A stretch of 64,000 nt of DNA from Diphasiastrum complanatum (lineage: Eukaryota; Streptophyta; Lycopodiopsida; Lycopodiales; Lycopodiaceae): NCBI GenBank assembly GCA_029204225.1, contig CM055110.1:33174416-33238415 (forward strand). The letters are read 5' to 3'. The position numbers and the translations under genes are program-made. This document shows, in pieces, positions 36,616-49,229 of the stretch. The stretch's first letter is position 1; each line of letters opens with the position of its first letter. The notes below the pieces were generated by a model, which ran no database searches, was not told the DNA's origin, and saw only the letters and a list, made by a program, of their open reading frames with translations.

Positions 36616-36953
36616 TCTAATGCTTATTATGTTTTTGTTAAGCTTTAACTAATGAAATTATTGACTCTTCAATATAGATTTGTGAATTTGATTATATTCC
36701 AACATCACAATTAGATTTAGCCATCGGTGGAGGGCTCAATTATCCAAAATGAGAGTGAATCTACACTAAAGAAAACAAGCACATAGCATGCATGAAAAAA
36801 GGCAAACCATTTTTTTTCCGTTGGTCCATGCCTGATTCCACGTAGTTCTTCTTCCTATTGTGCCCTTGCATGCTAGAATCTAGAAACATGACAACTGAAT
36901 TTATTTGAAAATGTAATTGTATTGTTTATGACAGTGTCTTCTTATGGAGGATG

Positions 36954-37229
36954 AGTTAGAATTAAAGTTAGAATCACTGTGTTATTGTACTTTGGGTCCT
37001 ATCAGTGGATAAGGATCAGTTGGCCTCGCCACAAGGCAAGTCAACGGGACACGCGTCTCGCCAACAGCAACCTGGGTCATGCATGGGTTGCCTAAGTGAA
37101 CAACTATATGTACAGCGTAATTTCATTTTGAGAAATACAGTTGCTATGTGAGCTTGCTGAGGAGAGTGATTTTTTGTCTGTGTTACTGTGTAGCATGATC
37201 TGTGTTCCTGTGCAAAGCAAATTCTAAGT
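36954..37229 (+). repeat. Copia 5' LTR
   Basis: 276 bp beginning AGTTAGAATT and ending AATTCTAAGT. The ends are fixed by the flanking target duplication and by the primer site at 37230. They are not the usual TG...CA. Confidence 0.9.
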
Positions 37230-37242
37230 TGGTATCAGAGCC
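37230..37242 (+). promoter_or_regulatory. Primer-binding site, initiator Met tRNA type
   Basis: TGGTATCAGAGCC directly follows the 5' LTR. It matches the usual copia site complementary to the 3' end of plant initiator methionine tRNA. Confidence 0.93.
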
Positions 37243-38541
37243 GTACAGGGAGTGTACACAGTACAGTGTCGTCGTTGAAGAGAGCTTCGGGAGAACTGTC
37301 TTCTGAGAGTTCGGGGATTTACGGTAGGTTGAAGACGGAAAGAGAAGCAGTGGTGCACGGTTTCTAATTTACAGAGGCTTGTTGAGCTCAACAGAGGGAT
37401 TATTAGACTGTGGATAGCATTAGACGGGGAAAAATTTGGTGAAAAATTGACAATTTTGAAGCCAACTAAAAATTGAAACCGGACTTGGGGTAACGGATTT
37501 TATACATAACTGGTGATTTCTTCGCTGTTTGTGCACCATTTTCGATGCCGTAAGGACAGGAATAAAGCTAATCACAATTTCAATCAACCATGGAGAGATT
37601 CTGAGGTTTATGTCAGAGATTTGTCTCCAGACAGTTAATCTAGCAGATTTGCGGTAAAAAGGTGAAAAAGCCACTTTGTCAAGTTGAGCTAAAATCACCA
37701 TTTCTCCACGGAATTTTCTGACTGAACATTTTATAGTCATGGATTCAGAAGGGCAACCCTGCTCCAGGCCTCCAATCGTGCTCAAAACGATCCACAGCAA
37801 AGCTTGATCTGATTTTTTTGAGAAAAGGGAGGCACGGCAGCAGGCAAAGAGGTCGCAGGCAGTTCGCACGCCCAACGCAATGGAGAACTCAGTGTATCTA
37901 AGTTCTTAGCGTATGCAGGAGTCCGGTTCGATGCCCAAATGTACTTTGAACCTTTAGATGAGGTGTCAAGTGAATCAACGGTCCAGAATATGTGATGGGA
38001 GAGCAATCTGAACCACAATATTTGGTTCAGCCATTGGATGAGTTTTAGACAGGGTCCCGAAGAATTAAAGTGCATTCTGGCCTTCAACTTCATAAAAAAT
38101 TTTCATAATGAAAGTTGAGTTGGGTCCCTTCACAAGTGAAGAGTGAAGTTTCTTCAAAGTGAAGAAACAGTTCAAAAGCTAGAAAAGTCCCTATTTTTGG
38201 GTCCTTTGCACGTTTTGACCCAAACGAAAGGCTATAACCTCCAAACGAAGGGCACCCGGACTGTACCTGCAAGTATAGTACAGCAAAACAGAGCGGTTGC
38301 AACAGAGAAAGTGTTTAATGTACACCAGAAGTAGTTTCGCCATTCCACTGGGCACGTTGTTGGGAGTTGACGACTGAGTGCATTTCGGAAGGCGACATCG
38401 ATTTGGCTTTCAAATTGGTGGAAAAGCGGCGAGTGGCCTGGTAAGGAAAAAAGTGCAGGTCATTATTTTCAACTTTTGACATCACGGTTGGCCTCGACAT
38501 ACTGTTCTTAGCCTAAGGCAGAAGTTTCAAGCAGTTTTGCG
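37243..38541 (+). other. Copia leader, non-coding
   Basis: About 1.3 kb between the primer site and the gag ATG. Open frames on both strands are short and unrelated to known proteins. It would hold the packaging signal. Confidence 0.6.
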
Positions 38542-39366
38542 ATGGCAAACATGGGAGAGTCCATTTTGAGTGAAAGTAGCAAATTGGACGGGATTTCCAA
38601 CTATGCAGTGTGGAAATTCAAAATGAAAAATATACGGATGGAGAAAGATGTGTGGGAAGCCATCACAGGTGATGAGAGAAGGCCGCCAAATGAAGCAGAC
38701 ATCAAAGTGTTCGACAAAAAGATGAGGAAAGCTTTGACCTTCATTAACTTGTCAGTGAAGGATCACATCATTACCCACATTTGTGATGCTATTACACCCA
38801 GGCAGGCATGGGATGTGCTAAAGGAGCAGTTCGAGACGTCAAATCCGTCAAGAATCATGTTTTTGAAGTCAAAGTTGAATAGTGCGTGCATGGAGCAAGG
38901 AGAGCACATTCAGACGTACATGACCAGAATCAAGACAATGAGAGATGAACTGCATTCTATTGGAGAGTGCATATGTGATGTGGAGCTAGTGCATAATGCA
39001 TTATGCGGCATTGCAGAACCCTATCAGATGTTTGTGAGCGGAATAGCATCAAGAGAAAGATTGCCAACCTTTGACGAGCTCACAAGAATCTTCATGCAGG
39101 AAGAGCAACGACGAGAAATGGTGAAAGCTAGACGTCAAAATACTGATGATCAGACACTTGCGACATGCCAAAAACAAAGCAAGGGCAAGGGCAAGAAGAA
39201 GACTAAGCAGCAATTTGCTAAGTCTCAGGAGGGTGAGGGATCTTCCAGTAAAACTAGGAAGAAAGACAAGTGCTTCCATTGTGGTAAAAAGGGCCACTAG
39301 AAGAGTGAATGTCGCAAATTCCTGGCGGAACAAGGCAAGGGAAAACCAAAACAAGCAGGTAACCTT
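38542..39366 (+). pseudogene. Copia gag (capsid and zinc knuckle), interrupted
   Basis: The ATG at 38542 opens 252 codons. Residues 15-35 (SNYAVWKFKMKN) and the following helices match the copia Gag family. Near the end is a CCHC knuckle starting CFHCGKKGH at about residue 244. A TAG at 39298-39300 lies inside the knuckle, between its His and its last Cys, and the frame continues in phase beyond it. Gag forms the particle and binds RNA. Confidence 0.9.
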
Positions 39367-39411
39367 GTTGATGAAGGTGAGATTGAAGACTCTAGCATCT
39401 TCATATCTGCA

Positions 39412-42400
39412 TTGTCATCTAATCAAGATGATCAAGCATGGTATATTGACTCAGGAGCCACAAGACACATGACAGGTAACAAGAATTGGTTCAGTAGTTT
39501 GAAGGCGTTGGATAATGGGACATCTGTTTCACAAGCAAATGGTGAAGTGTGCATGATCAAGGGGATAGGCACAGTTTCAATCCAACTGCCTGATGGCAAA
39601 AGCAGGATGATCAGGGAGGTACTTTACGTACCAGGTTTGAAGAAAAATCTACTTTCTGTTGGAGTCCTTACTGATCAAAAGTTGAAGGTAGAATTCGCCC
39701 ATGATAGTTGCTTTGTGAAGGATGCGAACCAAAAGTTCAAAGTTATTGCGAATGGAGTAAGAGAGCCCAATACAAAATTGTACATGTTGAATGCTACAAT
39801 CAAGGGCAACATGGACTTGTATCATCCGTTCCTTCACAAACTGAGTTGTGGCACAAGAGGCTTGGTCACTTGAACCTGGGAAGCCTCAGTTTGATGAGAA
39901 AACTGGAGATGGTGACAGGACTGCCTACCATAGAAGATCACTTGAAATCAATGTGCGAATCTTGTATATATGGGAAGCAGCATCGAGAGAAGTTCAATAA
40001 AGGGGGTGTTTCAAGAGCAAAGAACATCCTGGATTTAATCCACACAGATTTATGCGGGCCCATAAGGACCATGTCCTTAGGAAAAGCCTTCTATTTCATG
40101 ACCTTTATTGATAATATGTCACGTAAGACGTGGATCTACTTCTTGAAGATGAAATCAAATGCTTTTGATAACTTCGAGAACTTCAAAACCTTGGTCAAAA
40201 ATCAGACAGGTAAGAAGATCAAAGTCCTAAGATCAGATAGTGGAGGTGAGTATAAGTCTAATGACTTTAATGATCTTTGTGATCAATGTGAGAACAAAAG
40301 ACAATTTATGCAAGCTCATACTCCTCCATACTCCTCCTCCCAATGGTGTAGCTGAGCACAAGAATTGTACGATTGTGAAAATTGTTAGATCTATGCTAGT
40401 TGAGATGAAACTACCAAAAGAATTTTGGCCAGAAGCATGTAGTACGGCAATCTATCTTCAAAATAGAAGTCCCACCATTGTCATACCAAAGATAACACCT
40501 GAGGAGGCATTCACAAAAAAGAAGCCAAATGTGAACCGCTTGTGAATCTTTGGATGTGAGGCCTTTGTACACATTCCTAAGGAAGAGAGACGTAAGCTTG
40601 ATGTGAAAGCTATCAAGTGTATATTCCTAGGATATGATGATCGTGTGAAGGGCTATAGATATTTTGATCTAGTGGAGAACAAGATACATGTAAGTCGTGA
40701 TGTTATCTTTGATGAATTTAAGATGTATGAAGACGAGGATGCTGAGAAGACGGACACATCAAGTGTAAAAGATGGTACAGTGATGATACATCCTCGTGAT
40801 GATCCATTCATTGACTTTCCTAGTGATGGACACGAGGATACACCTCAAGATACTACTCTCAACCTCAAGAGACAGATTGGAGAGGTAGAGACAAATCCTT
40901 TGGTGCATGAAGGATTGAAGGTGCAGGTGACAAACGCAAGGAGAAAGATGTACCGTGGGATACATTTTTACCAGGAAGCCGATCCCCTGACAGGAAGCTC
41001 CCTAAGTGGTTTGAGAGATTGTTGGAGAGCCACAACATGGATGAATTTCCAAGATCATCTAGGTAGGGAGAGCTACAAAGATCAACAAGAGGGAAGACAC
41101 AACCTGAAAGGTATGAAGCAAATTATGCTCTCTTATCTTACATTATTCAAAGCAAAGAACCTTGGACTTATGTTGAAGTGAAGGATGATGACATTTGGAT
41201 CAAGGCCATGGGAGAAGAGATGGAGTCAATTGCTAAGCATAGCACATGGGACTTAGTGGAACCACCAGTTGGCAAGAAACCCATTGGTTGCAAATGGGTA
41301 TACAGAACTAAGTACCATGCAGAAGGAAGCATAGCAAAACACAAAGCAAGATTGGTAATCAAAGGGTACGCACAAAATAAAGGCATTGACTATGAGGAGA
41401 CCTTTGCGTCGGTGTGTAAGTGGAATACTCTACGTCTACTTATTGCTTTAGCTTCACATTTTGGTTGGCCTTTGCATCAGATGGATGTGAAATTTTCTTT
41501 TCTAAATGGTGAGTTAGAAGAAGAAGTGTTCATGGATCAACCTGAAGGCTTTGTAACGAAAGGACAGAAAAATAAAGTATGTCGCTTGAAGAAAGCGCTT
41601 TATGGTCTTAAACAAACACCACGTGCGTGGTATAGCAGGATTGATGCCTACTTTTATTCAAAGGGGATGGTGAGAACACATTATGATCCAAATCTATATG
41701 TCTTATGCTTTGATGGTATGGTTGCTTTGATTGCTCTTTATGTTGATGACTTGATTATTACGGGAAATAATCAAGAGATGATAGACACGATCAAGAAAGA
41801 CTTCATGGAACAATTTGAGATGACGGATCTCAGCCTAATGCATTATTGCCTTGGAGTAGAAGTGTGGCAAAAAGAACATGAAGTGGTTTTAACACAGGTG
41901 AAGTATGTCAAAGAGTTGTTGCACATGTTTAGATTGCAGGATTGCAAACCAGTAAACACTCCTATTGAACCAGGTAAAAAGCTTTCTAAGCTTGATGAAT
42001 CACAGTCATTTGATGCTACGCTATATAGACAGTTAGTAGGGAGCTTGATTTACCTTACCACAACTAGACCAGATATATGCTATGTTGTTGGCATTGTAAG
42101 TCAGTTTATGGCAGCACCTACGGAAACGCATTGGAAAGTAGCTAAACGCATTTTGTGTTATGTGAAAGGCACTTCAGAGTATGGCTTGATTTACAGAAAG
42201 CATGATGGTTTACCTGAGTTGTGTGGCTATGTGGATGCGGACTGGGGAGGTGACTATGATGACCGTAGATCCACCACATGATGTATATTCCAGTTTTGTG
42301 GTAATTGCTTTTCCTGGTCTAGTAAGAAGCAAAGTACAATTGCTCTTTCCACCACAGAAGCAGAGTATAAGGCAATGTGTAGTGCTGCACAAGAAGCTAT

Positions 42401-42689
42401 ATGGTTGAGACAAATCTTGGAAGAAATTGGAATGAGGCAGAAAAATCCCACAACTTTACATAGCGACAGTCAGAGTGGCATTCAGCTAGCAAATAATCCA
42501 GTGTTCCATGCGAGAACTAAACACATTGAGATTCAATATCACTTCATACGTGAAAGGCTGCTAAGTCGTGAAATTCATGTTGTTCATTGTAGCACAGAAG
42601 AACAACTAGCTGATATTTTCACTAAGCCACTTAATGAAGAAAAGTTTAATAAGTTTAGATCAAAACTTTCTATATTTAAAGTTTGTTGA
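39412..42689 (+). pseudogene. Copia pol: protease, integrase, RT, RNase H, with several breaks
   Basis: Protease has WYIDSGATRHM at about 39440. Integrase has the HHCC zinc region (ELWHKRLGHLN, CESCIYGKQ) and core Asp residues in HTDLCGP and RSDSGGEY, with NGVAEHKN near 40350. Reverse transcriptase has CKWVYRTKY and ALYVDDLI at about 41737. RNase H has DADWGGD, ALSTTEAEYKA and ends LADIFTKPL before TGA at 42689. Breaks are frame changes near 39840, 40333 and 40950-40990 and stops at about 40543, 41072 and 42279. Apart from these every domain is collinear and recognisable. Confidence 0.93.
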
Positions 42690-42729
42690 CTTTAAAGCTA
42701 TGTATATGATTGCATAAAAAGTGACTCTA

Positions 42730-42742
42730 CTTTAAGAGAGAG
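42730..42742 (+). promoter_or_regulatory. Polypurine tract
   Basis: AAGAGAGAG directly before the 3' LTR, in the position where plus-strand DNA synthesis is primed. Confidence 0.75.
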
Positions 42743-43018
42743 AGTTAGAATTAAAGTTAGAATCATTGTGTTACTGTACTGTGGGTCCTATCAGTGGATA
42801 AGGATCAGTTGGCCTCGCCACGAGGCAAGTCAACGGGACACGCGTCTCGCCAACGACAACCTGGGTCATGCATGGGTTGCCTGAGTGAACAACTATATGT
42901 ACAGTGTAATTTCATTTTGAGAAATACAGTTGCTATGTGAGCTTGCCGAGGAGAGTGATTTTCTGTCTGTGTTACTGTGTAGCATGATCTGTGTTCCTGT
43001 GCAAAGCAAATTCTAAGT
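42743..43018 (+). repeat. Copia 3' LTR
   Basis: 276 bp with the same unusual termini as the 5' LTR and about 96 percent identical to it by eye. Confidence 0.9.
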
Positions 43019-43859
43019 GGATGTATCCAAATTGTTTTCTGTATTGGATGAAGAATTGATCGAGTTTGCAATGATGCATCTTGAAGTCTACATGCTTAAT
43101 GGTTGGCAAAGATTATGTAAAATTGTAAATACTAAAAAGCGAATAGCTTGAATATTAATCAAGATTATTGTGAATACTAATCATTATTATAATAAATATT
43201 GATCGTGACTACTAAAATATTATGAGTACTTATGATCATGATTATTGTGAATAAGAGTTGTAAATATTTGAGGATCATTGCCCACTTGAGCCGTCTTTTT
43301 TTAATTTGTTTCTTTTTGACCAAATTTCCAAAATGACAAACATTTTTTGTGGCCGAATATTAAACCCTTTGTAATAAACTATCATCAGATAAAGATCACC
43401 TATTATGTGCAATCTTAACTCTACAACTTTAAAAATTGTTGACTACTTTTGTGGTAGTGTAAGCTCTTGCAATTTAAAACATTAAAAGAAACAAAAGAAT
43501 CTCACCATAACTAAACTTACAAATAACTACCTCTTTGGCATGAAAGCTCCTAAATGCATTTGCCTGAATCTTGAAGATAAAATTGTAATAAAAAAAAAAT
43601 TCCTTATCAATCCAACAATTTCACCATTATAGAAAGGCCTTTGATACCACAAGGTTTTTGTTTTATTAGGAGAAGACAAATGAATTCCAACACCCAACTA
43701 GGAATCTTGTGTTTTTATAATTACGCAAACCTAATCATTTGTTTGATTATCCAGATGAGTACTTCTTTACTCAAGGCGTAAATCCAATCATGGTAGTGAT
43801 AAGACCTTCCAAACAAGTATAGCTGAGATATTACAACCTATGATAACCAGGTCGTTCCT

Positions 43860-45155
43860 TTAAATGACTAACATGGAATACAAAACGAAGCTTAGTTTCA
43901 ACAGGGAGTTATGGTCGATAAGCAGCCCTACCAATCTTGTTAAAAACTTTGAAAGGACAGCTATAACGTGGAGATAACTTTAGACATTTTCACGTTCGAA
44001 GTGTCTTAGAGTCTTTTGGGATTCTAAGATACACCCAATCACCAATCTCAAATTCTCGAGGAGCATGGCTTCGATTAGCATAGAATTGGGGGATCCCAAG
44101 CCGATCCAATGCTTTCCCTAGCCACCTGCAATATTTCATGCATATCATGCAAGAAATCTACTGTAGCTTGAACCTTGAGACCTTTGAGTCCAACGGAGAT
44201 AGGGAAATGAGGTTGAAAGCCATACAAGAGTTTAAAAAAACTAAAACTAGTGGCATAATGCTTCATACTATTGTATGCAAATCACCCATTGAGAGATACT
44301 TTTTCAAATCTTATTGTTGCTTGGAAACATATGCGAGAAGGATATCTTCCATTGATTGGTTCATAGGTCGGTTTGACCATTGGTTTCTGGGTGATTTATA
44401 GACGATAGACTTAAAGTAATTTTCAGTCTCTCAAAGACCGCCTGCCAGAACTTGCTAGTGAACTTGCAATCGCGATCACTAACAATATTATTCGGCAAAC
44501 CATTCAACCTGAATAGCTTTTCAATGAAGACTTGAGAAAGTTCTGAAGCTTTGACAGTAATTTCTATTGGAATAAATTGCACCATCTTGGTTAGTCTGTC
44601 AACTACTACCCAAATGGCATCGTGACCCTTCCCAGACTTAGGAAGTCGGAACACAATATCCATGAAAATACTTTCTCACTTTTTGCCTGGGAATTTCCAA
44701 TATATGCAATAGACCAGTTGCTTTAAGTCTTTTCGCTTTATTTACTTGGCACTGTTCACACTTTTGAGCATATGCCTTGATATGACCTATCATTTTTGGC
44801 CAATAAAATTCTCTCTTAACAAGGTCAAGTGTCCTCTGTATACCAAGGTGTCCCGCACTGGGGCTATCGTGGCACTCATGCAGGATTTGGGCCCTAATGT
44901 CCGTGGTACACAAACTTTTCCTCTATGGAAAAGTAAACCATTCCTAATGGAATAATCATCAAGTATCTTCTCTTCGCGAGACATCTTGAAATCCTGCTGT
45001 CCAAGATTATTTCTCACTATACGGCTTTCTGCCAGGACTTCTTGCCAAATACGACCGAAACACTCATCTGTCCGACAAAGATCTTGTAGAGAAAGGCACA
45101 ACTCGGATTGGAACTCAGCAAAGCATAACTGATTAACTTTTCCAATCCAGGTCAA
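43860..45155 (-). pseudogene. Gypsy integrase and C-terminal tail
   Basis: 45155-44790 and 44913-44638 hold the His/Cys zinc region (HECHDSPSAGHLG, CEQCQVNKAK) in two overlapping phases, indicating a frameshift. 44663-44361 is the core with GKGHDAIWVVVDRLTKM, NIVSDRD and NHPETNGQT, which contain the second Asp and the Glu. 44266-44075 continues with FKLLYGFQPHFPIS, and 44070-43860 ends with a short chromovirus-like tail (VFHVSHLKERPG). Several stops interrupt it. Confidence 0.88.
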
Positions 45156-45193
45156 CGCATCAACGACACAATTTGACTTACCTTGACGATACT

Positions 45194-46692
45194 TAATGTT
45201 GAATTCGAACTCTTGAATGAGTTTCGACGAACAAGCCTTACAACCCTAAGGTCCAACACATCACAAATATACTTAACAGACTCATGATCTGTCATAACCA
45301 CGATTTTAGATCCATAGAAATAATGTTTCTAGTTCTTTAACGCATGGATGACAGTAAAAAGTTCTTTCTCATCAATAGAATAACTACTTTGAGCTGGGTC
45401 CAACTTCTTGCTCTCAAAAGCCACTGATCTACTGTCTTGGTAAAGGACTATGCCCATTGCATAGTCACTAGCATCTGTTTCGACCAAGAAAGATCCACTA
45501 GAGTCCACTATGTGTAAGATAGGGGATGTAGACACTAACATCTTCAAAGCTTCAAAACTTAGATTAAGTTCATCAGTCCAGACAATAGGTGGACATATTT
45601 TCAAACGCCTTCCAGCCTTCTTCTTATTACCCTTTTTAGTTTTTCTTTTGGCTTTCTTCACTCCCTTAAGAAGATTTGTGAGAGGCAATGTAATTAAGAC
45701 ATAGTCTTCATAAAAAAAACTATGAAGCCCAAAAAAAATTTTACTTCCCTAATGGTTTTCAAAATAGGCCAATCACGAACTTTCTGGACCTTATCAAAGT
45801 CAATCTCAAGAACTCGATCGGAAACGATATGTCCTAAATACTTGAGTCTTGTTTGAAAGAACTCACAATTAGACTCCTTAGCATAAAGCTTTGTCTGTCT
45901 TAGATTATCTAAGACTATAAGCAAATGTGCCTCATGATCCTCAAGAGTCTTACTGTCAAACAATATGTCATCTAAAAATACCACGAGAAACTTCCCCAGA
46001 TATGGACGGCGAATATCGTTCATCATTTGTTGAAAGGTTGTCGGGGCATTACTTAGACCAAATGGTAAAACTAAAAATTCATAATGGTCATACCTAGAAC
46101 AAGAACCAGGTTTGAAAACATCCCCCTCATGTATTCTAATCTGATGGTACCCTGACCTAAGGTCCAAGTTGGCGAAATACTTACCACCATTCAATCGGTC
46201 CATTAAGTCGTCCATCCGAGGTAAGGGGTAATGGTTCTTAATTGTCATTTTATTAAGCTTTTTGTAATCGACACAAAGATTAATACCACCGTCTTTCTTG
46301 CCAGTTAACAAAACAGAAGCTCCCCAAGGGGATTTACTAGGCCTTATATGGCCCTTACGTAACATCTCTTTACGTTGGCTAGCAACTTTATCTTCTTCCT
46401 TCAAGCTCATCTTGTAAGGAAAAAGCGAGACAGGGGAGCTGTCGGGAAGAGGATCTATGTGATGGTCTACTCCTCGCGAGGGAGGAAGACCCTCAGGCAA
46501 CTGCTCAAGGAATATATCATTATATTCCTCCCTAATTCTTTTAAAGATTTTGCCCTCAGACGAAGATTCTAGATTAACATCATAAAAAGACAATGCTCTA
46601 GGAAAAGACAATACATCATTATGAGTTCTAAAAGCATCCATGTATGATTCATTTTTAAGATAACATAAATACGAATGACACTCAGAATCCAA
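45194..46692 (-). pseudogene. Gypsy reverse transcriptase and RNase H
   Basis: Frame 46692-45694 carries VDHHIDPLPDSSPVS, WGASVLLTGKKDGG, NLCVDYKKLNKMT, YPLPRMDDL, FANLDLRSGYHQIR and VVFLDDIL, the palm motifs of a gypsy reverse transcriptase with both catalytic Asp residues. After a frame change near 45694, 45688-45329 holds the RNase H start (VETDASDYAMGIVL, YSIDEKELFTVIHALKN), ending at a TAG. Related sequence (KHYFYGSK, MTDHESVKYI) continues past it to about 45240. Confidence 0.92.
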
Positions 46693-47155
46693 AATAGATT
46701 GATTAGCCTCATGAGCAGTTACAAATGGTACATCAGGCTCATCGCCTTAAAGACAAACCAATGAGTCATTATGCAAAAAAGAAATACTATGAGATACATA
46801 ATCCTTTTTAAGGACTCATTCTTAGCATAAAACCACTTTTTACCTAGGATTAGAAAACCAAGATTCATAACATGAAAAGATAAGCTATCTATATAGTTTT
46901 GAATCCTCAATGGCGTGTGGGAGACAAAGTGGTCCCAGACCTACTGCTCTCCATCAACTGCCATTCTAAGCACGTACTTGTGGTCACTTGGTGCGGTTGC
47001 CATCTACAGCTTCTGCTCCAATTTAGCATTAATAAAATTATACGTAGAACCACTGTAAAAAAGAACACTCACGGGTTTGCTACCTATGAACCCACTCATA
47101 CGAATGAGGTCGTGAGGTCCAAATGTCATAGTGTTAAAACAACAATCCATACAAA

Positions 47156-48127
47156 TTATTTTATCTTTAAACGATACAACAATACAAGAAATAGAAGATC
47201 ATTACCTAGTGCCTTAAAGGAGCAGCCACCCTTCTTCCTTCTCTTCGGGCAGTCCTTGGAAAGGGACCCCTTCTCCATATACGAGAAACACAACCCGTCG
47301 CCTTTGGCCTTATCAAAGTCAACTCTCTCCAAACAAGGGCACTTCTTTTTCTTTTTGGAAGGGGAAGCTTCACCGACCACTTTATCCTTACCCTTTTTGA
47401 AAGGAGGGCCCGTAGAGGGTTTGTCTTTGACTTCGGGTTTTTGCTGCTCTTTGCGGGTCATATTGTGCATGTCTTCGTAAATCCGAGTGAAACGCACGAC
47501 ATCCTCTAAGGAATGTGGCTGATTACGACAGACCTCCAACTGATATTTTTTAGACAAACCCAAAATGAAATGTAGCTTAAGGAGCACTCTATCTATGCGG
47601 TCAAAAGACTGCGAAGCAACCTCTTGGAAGTCTTGCAAGTAGACGTCCAAGGGCTTCGTCCCCATTTGTGGCAAATTTACGATAATATTCAAGATCGTCA
47701 AGGATAGGCATAAAGGCAGGCTTAAAGGCTACCTGGAAGTCATTCCAAGTAGTTGGGGCCGTAGCTCAATCTTTAAGATCCTGCCACCATGAGTATGCTT
47801 TACTGCATAAAAACATGATAGCTATCGAAATACACGAGCTATCTGGTAGATCGTCCATGGAGAAATGAGAAGTCTATCAATCCAACCAAGCCAACACAAC
47901 ATCTTGGTGTCTATCCTTTTTTTTTCTAGTAAAAAATTCCAGAGTAAACATCAGTTTAAGGAGTGCTTGTTGAGACTGGGACAAAGCCCGAATTTCGGTC
48001 TCCGCCTGTTCATGTTTAGACTACATGTCAATAATTGTTGCTGCAACAAATTAATTGCACATGTCATATTCTCCATATCAGTCACGACGGGACTTGGAGC
48101 TCGTGTTTCATCCATTGGAGTTTCCAT
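47156..48127 (-). pseudogene. Gypsy gag with degenerate zinc knuckle
   Basis: An ATG at 48127 opens METPMDETRAPSPVVTDMEN and Gln-rich sequence. After interruptions, a 181-codon frame at 47701-47156 holds the capsid end (LKLHFILGLSKKYQ, VRFTRIYEDM), a Lys-rich stretch and the knuckle region CFSYMEKGSLSKDCP. There the second Cys and the His are replaced by Tyr and Ser. RNA binding would be lost. Confidence 0.8.
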
Positions 48128-48260
48128 GGAGAAAGTCATACACAAAAACAAGCTTGAGGAAAAACGGAGAGCTACGGTATAAAAATCGACAAAAAAGCAA
48201 TAACTAGAGAAAAAGGGCCTCAAGAGACTAACAAGCTTGAGAACTCCTAACTCTACAAAC

Positions 48261-49229
48261 AATTTTTGAGAATGAGGAAGTCAACGTACCTCCTTTTCTC
48301 CCTCCCCAAAGCTCCTCTCCAACCTCATACAAAAAGGACAGGTGGGACCTGAGAAAGGCCCCAATTGTCGCTTCTAGGGCTTTCTTACCATGTGGGGCCA
48401 CCAAATGGTGCCACATGGCCTATGGACCTCAAAGGTTTATAAAAATCAACTAAGGCCCCTTCTCCGACCTCCAACACCAACGTAACGTCCTGCAGCTCCT
48501 CTCCTACCTTGGGAAATCTGTAGGTACAGAGGAGGACCAGAGAAGTACAAATCTTGAAAGGACAGCCAGTCAAAGTATAAGTTTTGGCTTTACTTCATTA
48601 ATCTTTTAACAAGATTTAAGCTTATCAATATTATGGTTTGCAACTTAAAGCTAAGTTTAAAGCTAAGTGGGGAGGAGCACCATCTCCTCCCCCCACTTGT
48701 CAGAGTTATAAAGTTGAGAGGGGATGTGGGGAAGCGTGATGCCTTGTCACCTCTATTATGTTGCATCACAAGTACCACCACTTGGAGAGGGTTGTTTAAA
48801 GTGAATTGTTTTTTTTTTCAAAACTAAAACCAATCCATAAAATAATCATTTCTTTAAAAAAAGTCAAAGGTAAAGCTTAAAGTTTCCAAGTAGCTTTAAG
48901 CCAACCAATTACCTTGTGCTCTACCGCAATTATTGACATTTATATTTTGCTATACTTAATCTGATAACAGTTCTTTTGTTCTGCGTTCAGATTTGTGTCA
49001 TATTGCTATACTTATTTTCATTTTGTCTGACTTTCTTGTTGCTCAATCTGTTAATCTGTTCTTAGCAAGCTATTATTAGTCTAGCTGTTGACGACTAATA
49101 TTCCTATCAAGCACGGTCATGTTGGCAACATGTGACCACTTAGGATGGTGACACGTGGCACCCAAACATGTGGATAATGCCAGACCTGCGTCATGGCCCT
49201 TGTCAGGCCATCACTAAAGGGCTTACCGT
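48261..49229. other. Stretch without recognised gene
   Basis: Contains GTGGGGCCACC and TGGTGCCACATGGCC words at 48390-48425, which may belong to the gypsy 5' region, and otherwise AT-rich DNA. No frame is convincing. Confidence 0.3.

Larger units (their letters stand above)
36954..43018 (+). mobile_element. Complete but defective Ty1/copia retrotransposon (6065 bp)
   Basis: It has 276-bp LTRs at both ends, a primer-binding site, a 1.3-kb leader, gag, protease, integrase, reverse transcriptase and RNase H in copia order, and a polypurine tract. The 5-bp GGATG is duplicated at 36949-36953 and 43019-43023, and the uninterrupted site is visible in other R2b copies (GGAGGATGTATCC). The LTRs differ at about ten positions, nine of them transitions. 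The coding region carries stops and frameshifts, so it cannot move on its own as it stands. Confidence 0.95.
36616..43850. repeat. Dispersed repeat R2b, copy 4, interrupted by copia
   Basis: R2b sequence at 36616-36953 continues at 43019-43850. It begins in tandem directly after copy 3, at the segment just before the second exon-like part. The interruption is the copia element at 36954-43018. Confidence 0.85.
43856..48260 (-). mobile_element. Ty3/gypsy retrotransposon remnant, no LTRs seen
   Basis: In minus-strand order it has gag (48127-47156), reverse transcriptase (46692-45694), RNase H (45688-45250), integrase (44913-44361) and a post-integrase tail (44266-43860). This is the gypsy gene order. 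Its 3' end is cut against R2b at about 43850, and upstream of 48260 no LTR or primer site could be identified. A related copy begins at 63400. Confidence 0.9.

Noticed and set aside
37230-37242. tRNA-like match
   Set aside because: It is only the 13-base primer-binding site of the copia element; there is no cloverleaf.
37420-38093. Minus-strand frames of 151 and 103 codons in the copia leader
   Set aside because: They lie opposite the element's transcription, match no family and sit in the expected non-coding leader.
44361-44913. Host gene for a zinc-finger DNA-binding protein
   Set aside because: The His/Cys pattern and following core motifs are those of a gypsy integrase within a complete pol order.
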